A DNA stretch of 64,000 nucleotides from Rhipicephalus microplus (GCF_043290135.1 NC_134707.1:71945008-72009007), one strand, 5' to 3'; counted from the stretch's first letter, positions 11,961 to 23,144 are shown. Made by a program: numbers and translations. The notes: generated by a model from the letters alone, not told the origin.

Positions 11961-13970
11961 TAAACAACACCCGATGTGTTCGATGTCACTTTTCTTTGCA
12001 ACTTTATTCTTCACTTTTACATTGTTCTCACGAAAATCTTCATTTATTCAGGACATAACATCTCACCACAGTTGGAGAAAGCCATTCTTTTATTGAAGGA
12101 GCAAGTGGGAAAAAATGTTCGTTATTGAAAACTTCCAGGTATAAGACACAAAATATTTTTGAATGTTGCAGACTGGCTGAAATATTGTCGTGCTAGTTAA
12201 AGTACAATTAATGTAATAAACGCGTCTAATATGTATATAACAAATACTTATAAAAAAGATAAGCACATCCTGTTTGGGCCTCTGATTCTCATTTGGCAGT
12301 CAAAATGGATCACCTGAGTAATGATTTAGATGTCTGTACTGCACTGAACATAGAGATATAACACTTTTATATGTGAATTCGTTGCAATTATTAAATTTTC
12401 TCGTTCGCTTGCTGTATTTTAAATTTATAAATTTAATATTTGTTGACCACGCATACCCAATTTATGCCTTAGTGGAATACACGTCATGTAACTTTAAGGT
12501 TTTTTTTTATTCTTCATACAGTGATATCAATTACACAGTTTAAGAAAATAAAAAAGCGTCTTTAATAGAACGAACTATAATAGTGCCTGTTATTGTAGAC
12601 ATTAGTCTTTCTACAGTTGCAGATACACTTGATTATTTCTCCCATTTCTTTTTAATATAGAAATATTCGTCAATTTCGCTGAGATTTCTAGGCCGTGAAC
12701 AACTACAACACGATACCAGCAGGAATCTGTATACAACTTTATTGCATTGTCTTTCTTTCCAAGTTCCCAATGTGGACATCATAAAATCCTGTTACACCTT
12801 TTCAAGCGCAAAATTAAAAACACTGCATATAAGATGGCCATTATTAACCACGTGTATTACCGAACAGGACCCAAATATTATACTTATTATGGCGGTTTTA
12901 GTTCTATAGACACCAAGTTTCAAATCCTGTATAAATTTATGAAGGATCAATAAGAAAGTTAACCAGGAGGAGTCTGCGGTTTTCTGCAATTCCTCTACAG
13001 GTTTTCACTTGCACTTTAGAAACTGATGGTGCAATAATGTCACCTCTTTCACAATTATATATTTCCTTTCAATTTCCATTCGAGCATTGTCTTGGTAGAT
13101 ATTTCAGTCATGTCTCCAGGTATTTCGTGCTCCTGATAACATTTAGTTTTACTTAGTAATTCGGCGTGATGAATCATTGTCTACCAACGCCTATGATTAA
13201 TTTAAAATGAGAGTCGTAACTCTAAGGACTTTTCAGCGGCAATCTGAAGGGTGATTCTTTCACTGTCTACTATGAAAACAGACGAGCTACTGATAGTCTT
13301 GACATTTATTACCACCTTATTTCTAGGAATCGCCAATGCAACAATTGGGTTATGAATCACAACCAAGCTAGAACTAATCTACTTTCGCGCACTTGCAAGC
13401 CCGCTAACTAACCATCGCTCACTATAAGGCAAATGTGTTTCGAAGTCGTACTCTCTCCTGCATTTATTTTTTAACTGGTTTCACTAACATTATCTTCGTT
13501 AATAGACAGCAGAATCTTTTATGATAATGAAAAGGGCATATGAGAGTGAATGGGTGAAATTCAATGAATATAGGCTCTTACTCACAACTAAATTCAATCC
13601 TACACATAATAAATGTCTACACTTGCTTTGAAAACACAGAAAAAATTGGTGAAAAAATATTTGACGGAACCCACGTACATCTCAATCAGTTATGTGAAGC
13701 ATGCGGTTGCACAGTGGCAGGGTTGTAGTTTTTTACTCACTGGAACACAATGAAGGAGCGCAAAATATATGTGCAACCACACGAACAGACATACACAAAC
13801 AGCCGCTTTAATTTACATAACCAGTTGTTTACAGCTGGGTAACAATTCCAACAGCAACATGATCATTATCATCAGCAGAAGGGCTAAGCTGATATAAAGT
13901 GCAAGTGCTCGCGAGGATGATAGCCCTGGATACTGTTACCGAAATCAGATTCAGCAGATGACGCCTAATT
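11961..13970. other. AT-rich DNA, no gene recognised
   Basis: No coding signal beyond short random frames. Homopolymer and AT-rich words dominate. Confidence 0.5.
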
Positions 13971-13984
13971 ACAATTGACATTAA

Positions 13985-14135
13985 CCCGCAACTTCTGTGG
14001 TTTCACGTCAAAAAACAATGAGATCATGATAGACGCCGGAAATGAGAGCTACAGAAATTGGGACAATCTGGTGCTCTCTGCATGCACTGACATCGCAAAG
14101 CACACTGGCCACTACCACTTCGCATCCATCAAAAA
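13985..14135 (-). mobile_element. Highly decayed Ruka-like SINE relic
   Basis: GTGGTTTCACGTCAAAAAACA, ATGATAGACGCC and the downstream spacing follow the SINE body, but with many substitutions and no recognisable tRNA head. It sits at the left edge of satellite array 1. It may instead be a distant SINE subfamily. Confidence 0.4.
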
Positions 14136-15142
14136 ATTGGCAGATCCCACGTACATTGGGAACCGAGGATATGCGAAGAATAAATGAGAAATCTTGATAT
14201 GTCATTTTAAATCAGCACAACATTAAGAGGTAGAGGTAAATGATGCCGTACATGACTTCCGTGTCATGATTATAATGTGTAGATGTGTCGTTTCTCTTCA
14301 TCTATTCACGTCACGTGATGCCAAATTTAGTATACGTGGAGCTAGTGAAACGACCGCGAGCACGCTATGAGCGTGGTATGTTGCCATGTTCTTACATGAC
14401 ACGCGTGTCAGGACAATTATGTTGGCAGCGGTATACTTTCGTCATTCATTGACGTCCCTTAACACCAAATTTTGTATATGTGCAGCTAGCGAAACGGCCG
14501 CTAGCGCATCATGAAGAACTCAATATACTCAAATGTAGCGTTGACCCGTGCGCACGCTGGGCGCAGCGACACTACGTTAGCGAAAGGCGGGCACTCTATA
14601 ATCTGACACCAGGTGTGACCGGCGTGACCAGCGTCCTTCGGCGTGGCCCGACGACAACTGGTGCGAAATGCGACATGCTGCGTTTCGCACCGATGCGTTT
14701 CCAGACAACACTGCGCCTGCCTCTTTTCGCCACGGATGTACGCCGGATGCACTGAAACGCGCATGCGTCAAAGCAACGCAGCACGCCACGCGCCTTCAAG
14801 TATGTGGGAGCACCGGCGCCTGGTGTCGATAAGCCGGCGTGACGCGTCGAAATAAACGCTGGCGAGCACACGCACCACGTGATGTCGAAATGTATTGACG
14901 CCTTGACTGTGGTATGTAGTCATGTTCTCACACGACACACAACTCATGATTATCATGTTTGCACCCATCACATGCGATATCTATTGACGTCACGTAATAC
15001 CGAATTTGGCTTGTGTGAAGCTAACAAAACGGCCGCGAGCGCATCATGAGTGTGGTATGAAGTCATGTTGCTAAATGACACGCATGTCGTCATTATCATG
15101 CTTGTATTTGTCATTTACCTGTGTTGTCCGTTCGCGCAACGA
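14136..15142. repeat. Satellite-like array 1 (about 150-bp units plus a GC-rich insert)
   Basis: Repeated words are ACACGCATGTCATGATTATC, GACGTCACGTAATACCAAAT, GTGAAGCTAGCGAAACGGCC and GAGCGCATCATGAGTGTGG. They recur at roughly 150-bp spacing here and in array 2 (26.5-28.4 kb). A GC-rich 350-bp block at about 14500-14860 interrupts the units and has a clear homologue at 26878-27250. ORFs across it on both strands reflect repeat composition, not genes. Confidence 0.8.
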
Positions 15143-15662
15143 TGCGTGTAACAGAACAATGCTTGTAACATTCTGGTGCAAGGGTGGTGTGGCGCTGAGA
15201 TCGGTACAGGTACACGTGACAGCCGTGTTGAGGCCGAACACGGCAGTTGAGGCCTCAAAATTGAGGCCGAACACGGCAGTTTTTGGCCATTTCGAAGCGG
15301 CGTCATTCCTTAATTCCTTGAAGATGTTCCAGCTGGTGAGCGCGGCCTCATGAGCGTCGAACCATACACGTGGGGTGCTATGGAAGTAAGAGATTACGTT
15401 GGCGAGCATCATGATAGGGTCCCATCGTTGAGACAGGCTGACGCGCTCGTAAATGCGAAGCCAGCAGTCGTCGTCAAGGCCAGGCTGGGTGGAGATTGTA
15501 CCGGGATCACGAGGGTGGGACATCGCAAGGTACGTGGTAGCTGGCGCTCCAGCTGAAGGTGGTGACGGGTTCTTATTATTGGAAGCCATGACTGGAGGCT
15601 GGAGGGTGCAGCCACTGTGAAGCTTCATGGCGAGGCCCGGAACGTTCCATCTCCACGAATTA
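15143..15662 (-). pseudogene. Gypsy gag fragment with internal deletion
   Basis: On the minus strand from about 15590 a gag frame starts (MASNNKNPSPP) and continues with the capsid-like segment RWDPIMMLANVISYF then TPRVWFDAHEAALTSWNIFK. The same protein is encoded at 47.5-48.2 kb. At about 15309 the sequence jumps to the equivalent of 47650, so about 255 bp of gag are missing compared with the larger copy. A short repeated word (GAGGCCGAACACGGCAGTT) follows. The fragment ends in satellite sequence at about 15143. Confidence 0.8.
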
Positions 15663-15752
15663 TGTTACGAAAGAAAAGAGACGCCGTATCGACGAGGCTG
15701 TGGATGAAATATATTTCAAAGCAGCAGCAGCGGCGTGACCGGTAGACCACAC
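15663..15752 (-). mobile_element. Partial gypsy 5' LTR
   Basis: It starts TGTTACGAAAGAAAAGAGAC and follows the LTRs at 6739, 43269 and 48253 for about 90 bp, then stops within the LTR where the LINE tail begins. On the minus strand it lies directly upstream of the gag fragment, in the correct order for a 5' LTR. Confidence 0.8.
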
Positions 15753-16689
15753 AGTAAGCTTGTTTGTTTGTTTGTTTCCTTAGAATGATGGCTCATACCC
15801 ACTCAGGAGGATTGGCCAAGAAAGCGTAGTGCAGTTTTTCTGTCATTATATTAGCTATGTGTAATGAACATGTATTATATTATGACTAATGTAAGGAAAA
15901 CCACAAAAAAAGAGAGCAAACGAAAAAAAAATATAATAGTCAAGTTGAGAAATTTTGAGATTTCAGGTGTTGTTACTACCACTCAGCTGAGTTTACTTCA
16001 CTTTGACATTTAAAATATTTTTTTTGGGGGGGGAGTAATAAATAATAACTATTTGATTGAAGATCACAAAGGTATACGTTTGGATGCCCGGTTATAATCA
16101 CAAACTGCATTGAAAGCATCCCTGTGGCAATGTCCCAAAACTGAGACACCAAAGTTTAGTGGAGTTTCCACCATCAATCTAATGACTATTTTCAGAAATG
16201 GAATAACTAGTAACCTTTTTCAAAGTATAGCGTAACGGTGACAATACAAAAAATAATGTTCTAGTGACTCCATTTCTCCGCTGAACGCGCAGAGGGGTGA
16301 TATTGTCTTACCAGCTGTGTGTAGATACAGGTTTAGGGGGGGGGGGGGCACGACATCAAAATTTAGTAATTAAAACTTCGAGCTTCCTGGACTGGCTCCA
16401 GTGGGGTCGCCATGGACCATGGATATTTAAGGTGGTTATATTTTCCGTGTAGTTACTTTTTCTATCGTATCAGAGGAGATTGCTGGTTTTCGATATCTTA
16501 TTGCTGTAATATATTCAACATCTGACAGTACGGATAAAACTTGGCCATCAAGTCCGGCTCGTGCTAAGGAATCGACCAATTAATTTAATCCCAATCCACA
16601 GTGTTCCGGAACCCATAGTAACCTCAGGAGTCTCAACTGCGGGGGTACTAATGTTGTTAATGTCCTTGGAATTGAAGAGTTCTCTTATG

Positions 16690-16935
16690 CTGCCTGAGCT
16701 GCACAAACTGAAAGAAAATACGTCATTTTGACAGCGTTGTTTTGATTTGATGGAAAATTTCTAAGAGCTAAAATAATCGCCACGAGCTCCGCTTCAAAAA
16801 CTGCTATAAAATCAGGCAGTCTCACTGAAAAGGACCAGTCAAGCGAATTAGAGGCAATGCCTACACCTGACTTTTGATTATTTACTGAAGAATCTGTGGC
16901 TATTATATTTTTAGTTTATGCGTGCCCCAAGTAAT
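16690..16935 (-). pseudogene. LINE RNase H domain, degraded
   Basis: A minus-strand frame contains ATDSSVNNQKSGVGIA, then FEAELVAIILAL. These fit the first Asp and the helix Glu of LINE-encoded RNase H (D-x-S ... E-x-x-A-I). The frame is not continuous with the upstream RT because of indels. An RNase H domain places this LINE with I/R1-like clades rather than CR1 or RTE. Confidence 0.65.
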
Positions 16936-17209
16936 CTAATAATGTGTTATATAGAAATTTAAGAGAGTGCATATTGGCGTTTTGGGGGAATATATCATCG
17001 TACTCAATTATAACATGACAATTCGAGTGATTAGACTCAACTACATAATAAATGTTCACATTTGTTCTTTGTAGATTCGTTTGTACAAACATTATCTGAG
17101 GTGTGGGAAACCGTGGCTAATGAGCGAGAAAGAAGGCGTCTGGGTTTGCGATAAAAGCACATTGAGACATTCTTGCCGGTAAGGTATAAAATTTTAAAAA
17201 TGCTTATGT

Positions 17210-18305
17210 GGTCAAAATGCGAAATCGAGAAAGTGGTGGAGGCAGGCGCGCTTCCTGGTACAATACGTTGATAGCCACACACCTAGGGAGTCCCAGACAC
17301 AATCGCAGTGCTTCTCGCTCCAAGACAACTAAAGCTTTTGTTTTATAAGGAGGGCTACCCGATAATAGCATGCATCCGAATTCCATGATGGGGCGCATGT
17401 ACATTTTGTATACCATTATCAAGGTGTGCCTTCATTACCCATTTCTCCGGTTACATAGCTTGCGTAGTAAGCCTGAAGCGCGCTGTGCCTTGGTAGTTAT
17501 ATACTCTAATTGTGCACTCCAGTTAAGTTTGTCATTATGAATGATTCCCAAATATTTTATAGAGTCTACTTGCTGGATGTGTTTCAGTTTATATAGAATT
17601 GAAATTGAAATTAGGTCCGCAAGTGGAAACATCAAGAGCGCACTTTCGTTGACATTTACCAATAATGAAATTGACTGCAACCAAATTTCTAACATGTTTA
17701 TATATCTTTGCAATTTAAGTTGTAGTGAGTAAATATCACAGTCAGCAGCAAACAATGCAATGTCATCAGCATAAATGTAGCCAGTAACTTCTTGATCTGT
17801 TGGAATTGTGCTCATTAAAGCATTAGATAACTCTGGAGATAAGACTGCTCATTGGGAAACTCCGCGCGTTTGTTTAAATCTAGATGAGAAACATCCATCC
17901 TTGACGCAAAAGAATTCTCTTGATTTTAAAAATTCTGCCCCCTGCTCAATAAATTATTCTGACAAATTCAATCTCTTTAGCGTATTGAAGAAAATGAAGT
18001 GTTCCACACTGTCACACGACTTCGCTATGTCAAGCGTTACTAAAGCAGCGTGTTGCCTTCTTTTTCGAGCGAGCTGTATTTGGCTCTCTAAATCAGCATG
18101 TGCACACCAAATAGAAAAATCACTACGACAGCCGATTTGGTTCGGTTTTATTACTAAATTGTCTGCAATCCAAAAACTTACTCGGCTATGTAGGACCCTC
18201 TCTACTAGTTTGACTATGTTAGATGTTAGAGAGATTGGCCTGATATTATCGACTGTTAATCTTACACCCGGATTTTTTTGTGTAGGAATTATAATGATGA
18301 ATGTA
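17210..18305 (-). pseudogene. LINE reverse transcriptase, degraded
   Basis: Reading from high to low coordinates: PTQKNPGVRLTVDNIRPIS-type RT1 sequence near 18280-18220; a motif-A-like LVTLDIAKSCDSVEHF near 18030; a motif-B-like region near 17860; YIYADDIALFAADC (motif C with the YADD catalytic pair) near 17770; and SIKYLGIIHNDKLNWSAQL near 17550. The thumb region follows with MYMRPIMEFGCMLLSG near 17400. Segments fall in at least two frames with stops, so no functional protein can be made. The family is a non-LTR RT of the I/jockey supergroup. Confidence 0.8.
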
Positions 18306-18310
18306 GTGGG

Positions 18311-18450
18311 TCATGCAAATCTCGGCAAACACAATGTCAGTGCTAAGCACGAGGCGCTCGGCCCGGACAGTCGCTGATTTCACTAGCTAGGCCTACGCTC
18401 CTACCTGGTCTCGAATAACAGTTTTGACTGTCTCAGTTCTTTATTATAAT
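18311..18450 (+). mobile_element. Partial 5' LTR and primer-binding site of gypsy element 1
   Basis: The stretch ending CTCAGTTCTTTATTATAAT is followed at 18451 by TGGTGGAGTTTGCGGGGTC, a primer-binding-site-like sequence that begins with TGG, complementary to a tRNA CCA end. The gypsy copy at 48.25 kb has the similar TTTGGTGGAGGTGG just inside its 5' LTR. The left limit of the LTR is uncertain because no second LTR exists and the LINE begins at about 18310. Confidence 0.55.
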
Positions 18451-18513
18451 TGGTGGAGTTTGCGGGGTCTCCTTGCAATCTTGGAGTTGTGAAGCCGGAC
18501 TCTACCTGCTGTC

Positions 18514-19524
18514 ATGACCACTGCATCTGCCACAAGCCCTCCGCCTATGGCTTCCCAGGCCATCGTGTGCTCCGGCGCGGTCCGTCAGCGGGATCCTCCA
18601 ATATTCAGCGGCACTGACGATCACGACGTCGACGACTGGCTGCCTACTTACAAACTCGTGAGTGTCTTGAACAAATGGGACGAAGCCACGAGGCTGGCCA
18701 CTGTCGGCATTTACCTCAGTGGCATTGCCCTCTTATGGCTTCGGAACCATAAGACCGACGTTCCCACCTGGACAGCATTCAAGGCAAAGTTCAGCGAAGT
18801 CTTCGGTCGTCTTTCTGTCCACAAACTTCGTGCGGAGCAGCACCTTCAGTCGAAATCCCAACTGTCTGGTGAGAACATTACAAGTTATATAGTAGACGTC
18901 ATTAACTTGTGCAAACGCGTCGATGTGAACATGACAGAGGTGGACTGGATCAAGCATATTTTCAAGGGTATTGACGAGGACGCCTTCCAGATGCTCATTT
19001 CAAAAAGCCCTGCTTCTGTCGCCCAAGTTACCGAACTCTGCCAAAGCTATGATGAGCTCCGCCGGCAACGTCTCGTCACCCGCCGTGCTGTCCCACATCA
19101 GGAATCGATGTCTGACGTAACTCCCTCACAAGACCCCGTCCTCCTCTCGCAGATCAAAGATTTTGTGCGCGAAGAGGTTGCGCGCCAACTCTCGTTCATC
19201 TCTGGTCTACCGGAGCGCAGTGCGCCACTTAGCCCTACTCTACGGACTATTATACGAGATCAAGTGTCTGAGGTCCTTCCTCTGCAGCTGGTGCCACCAG
19301 TCAATGCATCATTGACGTACGTCGAACCAGCAGCACGACCACGTCCACAGACAATCCAAGTGGCGCCTCCACTGCCTGCCCCTGTTTATGCCGCCCAGCC
19401 GCCACGACCTCCAGTTTGCCGAGTCCCTAATTCATGGCGCACTGCCGACAACCGACCGATCTGCTTTTCGTGTGGTCTACCTGGGCACGTCGCACGTCTG
19501 TGCCGCCACCGCCCACTCCACTGA
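18514..19524 (+). CDS. Gypsy element 1 Gag, uninterrupted
   Basis: A 336-codon open frame encodes a retrotransposon Gag. Residues about 25-190 form a capsid-like region (FSGTDDHDVDDWL, then GIALLWLRNHK, FKAKFSEVFGR and LCQSYDELRRQR), the typical retrotrans_gag pattern. A Pro/Ala-rich linker follows, then a CCHC zinc knuckle near the C-terminus: C-F-S-C-x4-H-x4-C in CFSCGLPGHVARLC. Gag would package element RNA in cytoplasmic particles. The frame closes 5 residues after the knuckle; the following 300 bp carry more gag-like Arg/Ser/Pro coding sequence in other frames, so the C-terminus is probably frameshifted. The start is chosen at the first ATG, 64 bp after the primer site. Confidence 0.9.
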   Translation: MTTASATSPPPMASQAIVCSGAVRQRDPPIFSGTDDHDVDDWLPTYKLVSVLNKWDEATRLATVGIYLSGIALLWLRNHKTDVPTWTAFKAKFSEVFGRLSVHKLRAEQHLQSKSQLSGENITSYIVDVINLCKRVDVNMTEVDWIKHIFKGIDEDAFQMLISKSPASVAQVTELCQSYDELRRQRLVTRRAVPHQESMSDVTPSQDPVLLSQIKDFVREEVARQLSFISGLPERSAPLSPTLRTIIRDQVSEVLPLQLVPPVNASLTYVEPAARPRPQTIQVAPPLPAPVYAAQPPRPPVCRVPNSWRTADNRPICFSCGLPGHVARLCRHRPLH

Positions 19525-20459
19525 CGTGAAAACCCACGTCCATATGAGAAGGGTTACACGTAAACTAAATACACTCCAGACCCCGAATTGTACGCTCCTC
19601 GACTAAGCCACCGACCAGCTCTTGATCGCCGATCTCCTTCTTCACGTCGATGCTCGCCCTCCGCGATGCGCCGACGCCCCCCTACAATCGACGCGGAAAA
19701 CTAAATGACGCAGTTCCCGAGGCAAGAACTGCGTCCTTGTAGCAAAGCACAAGCCCTCTTCGTTCGCCGCCGAATGTATTTAATGCCGTTCTTGAAGGTG
19801 TACACGTACTTGCCCTTATTGTGACTGGTGCCACAATTTCTGTCATCGCCGAAAAATTTTGCCGCTCAATTCGAAAATTGACAACGCCTTACTTGGGTTC
19901 ATGTCTTCATACTGCCACTGCACAGCCTGTGCAGCCTGTGGTCGCGTGTACTGCCAGACTTGTAATTCAAGGGGTGCCCTACACAGTGCAGTTCGTAGTA
20001 CTCCCACACTGTTCTCATGACATCATTTTAGGTTGGAATTTTCTCTCCCATTACCAAGCCGTCATTGATTGCGCCCGTGCCGAAGTCACCTTTTGTCCCC
20101 TTGGTGATGCGCTACCAGTGCACGATCGCCCTTCCTACGCGAAGTTGGTCATTAGTGACGACACCCAGATCCCTCCACGCGCTACTGTCTTCGCACCTGT
20201 GTCGTGTTCCGCCATCGTCGACGCTACCGCATTCTTCACGCCTTCCGCTGCTTTCGTTCATCACCACTTATCACCGCTCCCAACCGCTCTCCTTACTCTT
20301 CAAGGTGGTGCGACCAACGTGCCTGTTGAGATTCCGTTCCCATTCACGGTTACGCTGCTTTGAGGCGAATGTATCGGTTCGATAGAATCATTCGAAACCA
20401 TCGCTACACTTGACGTTCCTGATGAATCATCGGAAGTCAGCGCTTTCTCCTGTACTTCC
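19525..20459 (+). pseudogene. Gypsy element 1 protease and linker, degraded
   Basis: From 19821 a 180-codon frame covers the aspartic protease. The active-site segment reads IVTGATISVI, so the catalytic Asp expected before TGA is Val here. The second protease signature CSHDIILGWNFLSHYQAVIDC is intact near residue 70. The frame ends near 20363 in the linker to RT. Protease would cut Gag-Pol into mature proteins; without the Asp it cannot. The preceding 19525-19820 stretch holds gag C-terminal coding remains in shifted frames. Confidence 0.85.
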
Positions 20460-21114
20460 GTGAATGACCCTTCCACTACCGACATTTTTAACCGTGTCAT
20501 CGACGAAGGCCTAAACCCACAACAGAGGTGTGAGCTTTTGAGCCTCCTTGACAAGTTTCGGCCATCTTTTGACAGTCACAGCGCTGCTTTAGGTCGAACA
20601 TCTACCGTATGCCACCAGATCGACACAGGTAATCACCCACCACTACGGCAGCGACCATACCATGTTTCGCCGACTGAACGCCGTGTCATCGATGTAGGTG
20701 ACCTGCTAAAGCGAGACGTCGTTCAACTATCAAACAGTCCTTGGGCGTCGCCGGTTGTTTTAGTTAAAAAGAAGGATGGCAAGATACGCTTTTGGGTAGA
20801 TTATCATCGCCTAGTCAAAATAACACAAAAGGAGGTTTATCCTTTGCCTCGAATCGATGATGCCCTCGACTCTTTACAAGGCGCAGAGTTCTTTTCCTCC
20901 CTTGATTTACGCTCTGGGTACTGGCAAGTGCCCATGAATATGAATGATAGGCCAAAAACTGTTTTTTACACCAGACGGCTTATACGAATTTAACGCGATG
21001 CCATTCAGCCTATGCAATGCGTCGGCAACATTTGAGCGCATAATGGACACTATTCTACGAGGCCTCAAATGGAACACGTGTTTGCGCTACTTAGACGATG
21101 TAGTGGTATATTAA
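20460..21114 (+). pseudogene. Gypsy element 1 reverse transcriptase, N-terminal part
   Basis: The frame carries RQRPYHVSPTERRVIDV, SPWASPVVLVKKKDGKIRF, YPLPRIDDALDSL and FFSSLDLRSGYWQV, which holds the catalytic motif-A Asp in SLDLRSGYW. A frameshift at about 20965-20985 moves the reading to another frame, which goes on with FNAMPFSLCNASATFER and the catalytic box CLRYLDDVVVY. It then meets a stop right after the box, near 21114. The segment is conserved enough to place the element in Ty3/gypsy, but two lesions within RT kill it. Confidence 0.92.
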
Positions 21115-21900
21115 CCCGATTTTCCCCCGCACCTTCGTCGTTTGGAACAGGTTCTACGCTGCCTCTCTGAAGCAGGCTTCCAACTCAACTTGAAAAAGTG
21201 TCAATTTGGAGCGCACAAGCTGACCATTCTCGGACACGTCGTGTCGAATGATGGCGTTCTTCCTGACCCCGTTAAGCTACGTGCTGTTCACGAGTGTCCG
21301 AGGCCCGCGTCTCTCAAGCAGCTGCGTAGTTTCATTGGGATTTGCTCATACTTCCGCCGCTCCGTCCGGGATTTTGCTGCAATCATGGCGCCTCTGACAG
21401 ACCTACTTCAGGGAGACCGCAATCTATCTGCGTGGTCTCCAGCCTGCGACAATGCCTTTGCGAAGCTCCGTGAACTGCTTACAACACCACCCATACTGCG
21501 TCATTTCGATTCAAGCACTCCCACAGAAATCCACACAGATACTAGTGGTGTCGGTCTTGGCGCTGTACTCTCCCAACGAAAGCCTGGTTACCAAGAATAT
21601 GTTGTTGCGTACGCGAGCCACACTCTTACAACAACAGAAGCAAATTATTCGGTAACTGATAAAGAATGCCTAGCCATTATCTGGGCCATTACAAAATTTA
21701 GGCCTTATCTGTAAGGCCACCCTTTCGATGTTGTTACCGACCACCACGCGCTCTGCTGGTTATCCTCCCTCAAAGATCCCTCAGGACGCTTGGCACGATA
21801 GGCTTTACGGCTCCAAGAGGACGACATCCGTGTCATTTATCGCTCAGGCCAGAAGCACGCCGATGCTGGCACTCTTTCGCGTTCGCCTGTTTTTACTGAT
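21115..21900 (+). pseudogene. Gypsy element 1 RT thumb and RNase H
   Basis: The open part (190 codons from 21142) holds the RT connection ([33 protein letters not shown]) and the RNase H start: [18 protein letters not shown] with the first Asp, and [18 protein letters not shown] with the Glu. A stop at 21712-21714 follows RPYL. The next segment, VVTDHHALCWLSSLKDPSGR, continues in the same direction with further frame changes to about 21900. RNase H would remove RNA from the RNA-DNA hybrid. Confidence 0.9.
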
Positions 21901-21954
21901 ATTGCGAGTGTCTTCATCCAAGACAACTTCCTTCCACTATCAGGACCCATCAAC

Positions 21955-23013
21955 ATGGCTGCGGAACAGCGAAAAGATTCTTGGATTGCGTCTCTGATGG
22001 ATTACCTATCTGAAACACTCGCCCACCCACCATCTCGAGCACTAAACCGACAAGCCTCTCACTTCGCCATCCGTGATGAAATACTTTATCACCTCAACTA
22101 CCACCTTGATGGTCACAAATGGCTACTCGTCATACCCAGGCATCTCCGTGCCAGCATATGTGCTGCTTTCCATGCCGATCCGCAGTGTGCGCACGCCGGT
22201 TTGTTTAAAACATACGCCAGGCTACGTTTTCAGTTTTATTGGCGCGGCATGTACACGTTCTCTCAAAAGTATATTCAATCTTGCACAGAGTGCCAACGCC
22301 GCAAGCACGATCCTAGCCGTCCTAGGATCGCCGTTACCGTGCCCAGTGCGACCATTCGACCGGGTTGTAATAGACCTTTATGGTCCTCTACCATATACAT
22401 CAGCTGAAAATCGCTGGATTATTGTAGCGATCGACCAACTCACGAGATATGCAGAAACGGCCGCTCTACCAGCCGCGTCTGCACGTGACGTGTCGTCTAA
22501 CCTGCTACAACGTTTTGTTCTGCGTCACGGCGCTCCACGTGAACCTTTGAGTGACCGAGGCCGCGTCTTTCTCGCGGATGTTATTCAAGAACTTCTTGCA
22601 GAATGCCATGTGATTCACAGCTGTACTACCACATATCGCCCACAAACAAATGGCTTGACAGAGCGTTTCAACCATACTCTTGGCAACATGTCTTCTATGT
22701 ATGTCGCCTCTGACCACACCAACTGGGATCCTGTCCTTTCCTACGTAACGTACGCTTACAACACGGCACCTCAAGCAACGACAAGCTTTTCTCCCTTCTT
22801 TTTACTTTATGGTCGAGAACCATCATCTCCAACCGACACCATTCTCCCATACCAACCCGACTCATCCAAAGGCACACCAGTTTCCGAAGCCGCGCGGTAT
22901 GCGGAAGAATGTCGGCAATTGGCTCGCACCCTTACAACACAAGAACAAGTGCTACAGAAATTTGCCACGACAATGGACGGTCCAACTACTAATTTTGGAT
23001 GGTCCAACTACTA
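21955..23013 (+). pseudogene. Gypsy element 1 integrase, frameshifted and 3'-truncated
   Basis: The N-terminal zinc-binding domain (HADPQCAHAGLFKT then CTECQRRKHD, an H-H-C-C arrangement) lies in the 21955-22407 frame. A frameshift near 22330 leads to the catalytic core: VVIDLYGPLPY with the first Asp, PLSDRGRVFLAD with the second Asp, and NGLTERFNHTL with the Glu. The core runs to about residue 300 of that frame (TFAYN-like YVTYAYNTAPQATTSF) but ends in a short direct repeat and a stop at 23013. The GPY/F C-terminal domain, polypurine tract and 3' LTR are absent. Confidence 0.92.
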
Positions 23014-23045
23014 AATCTCGTTGGGTACTTCGAAGCAAAAATTTG

Positions 23046-23144
23046 CCGGGTTGGGCTGGGCTTGGCTGGGCTGGGCTTGGCTGGGCTGGGCTGGGCTAGG
23101 CGGGGTTGGGCTGGGCTGGGCTGGGCTGGGCTGGGCTGGGCTGT
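23046..23144 (+). repeat. GGGCT pentanucleotide tandem repeat
   Basis: About 20 units of GGGCT with variants (GGGTT, TGGCT, AGGCG). Every frame on both strands is open and gives Gly-Leu-Ala-Trp or Pro-Ala-Gln-Ser repeats, which are by-products. It starts 32 bp after the broken end of gypsy element 1. Confidence 0.92.

Larger units (their letters stand above)
15757..18310 (-). mobile_element. 5'-truncated LINE (I-like, RT + RNase H)
   Basis: Minus-strand LINE with, in order, RT (about 18305-17210), RNase H (about 16935-16690), a 3' untranslated region and a terminal (AAAC)n tail, seen as GCTTGTTTGTTTGTTTGTTT at 15757-15776. No endonuclease or ORF1 is present, so it is 5'-truncated, the usual outcome of target-primed reverse transcription. 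Its tail abuts a broken gypsy LTR and its 5' end abuts the next gypsy element. The two flanks do not rejoin into one sequence. Confidence 0.8.

Noticed and set aside
14480..14971. Six overlapping ORFs of 67-91 codons, Cys/Arg-rich.
   Set aside because: They lie in the GC-rich satellite block, occur on both strands, and are not conserved in frame in the homologous block at 26.9-27.2 kb.
17808..18377. 189-codon plus-strand frame.
   Set aside because: It is the antisense shadow of the minus-strand LINE RT.
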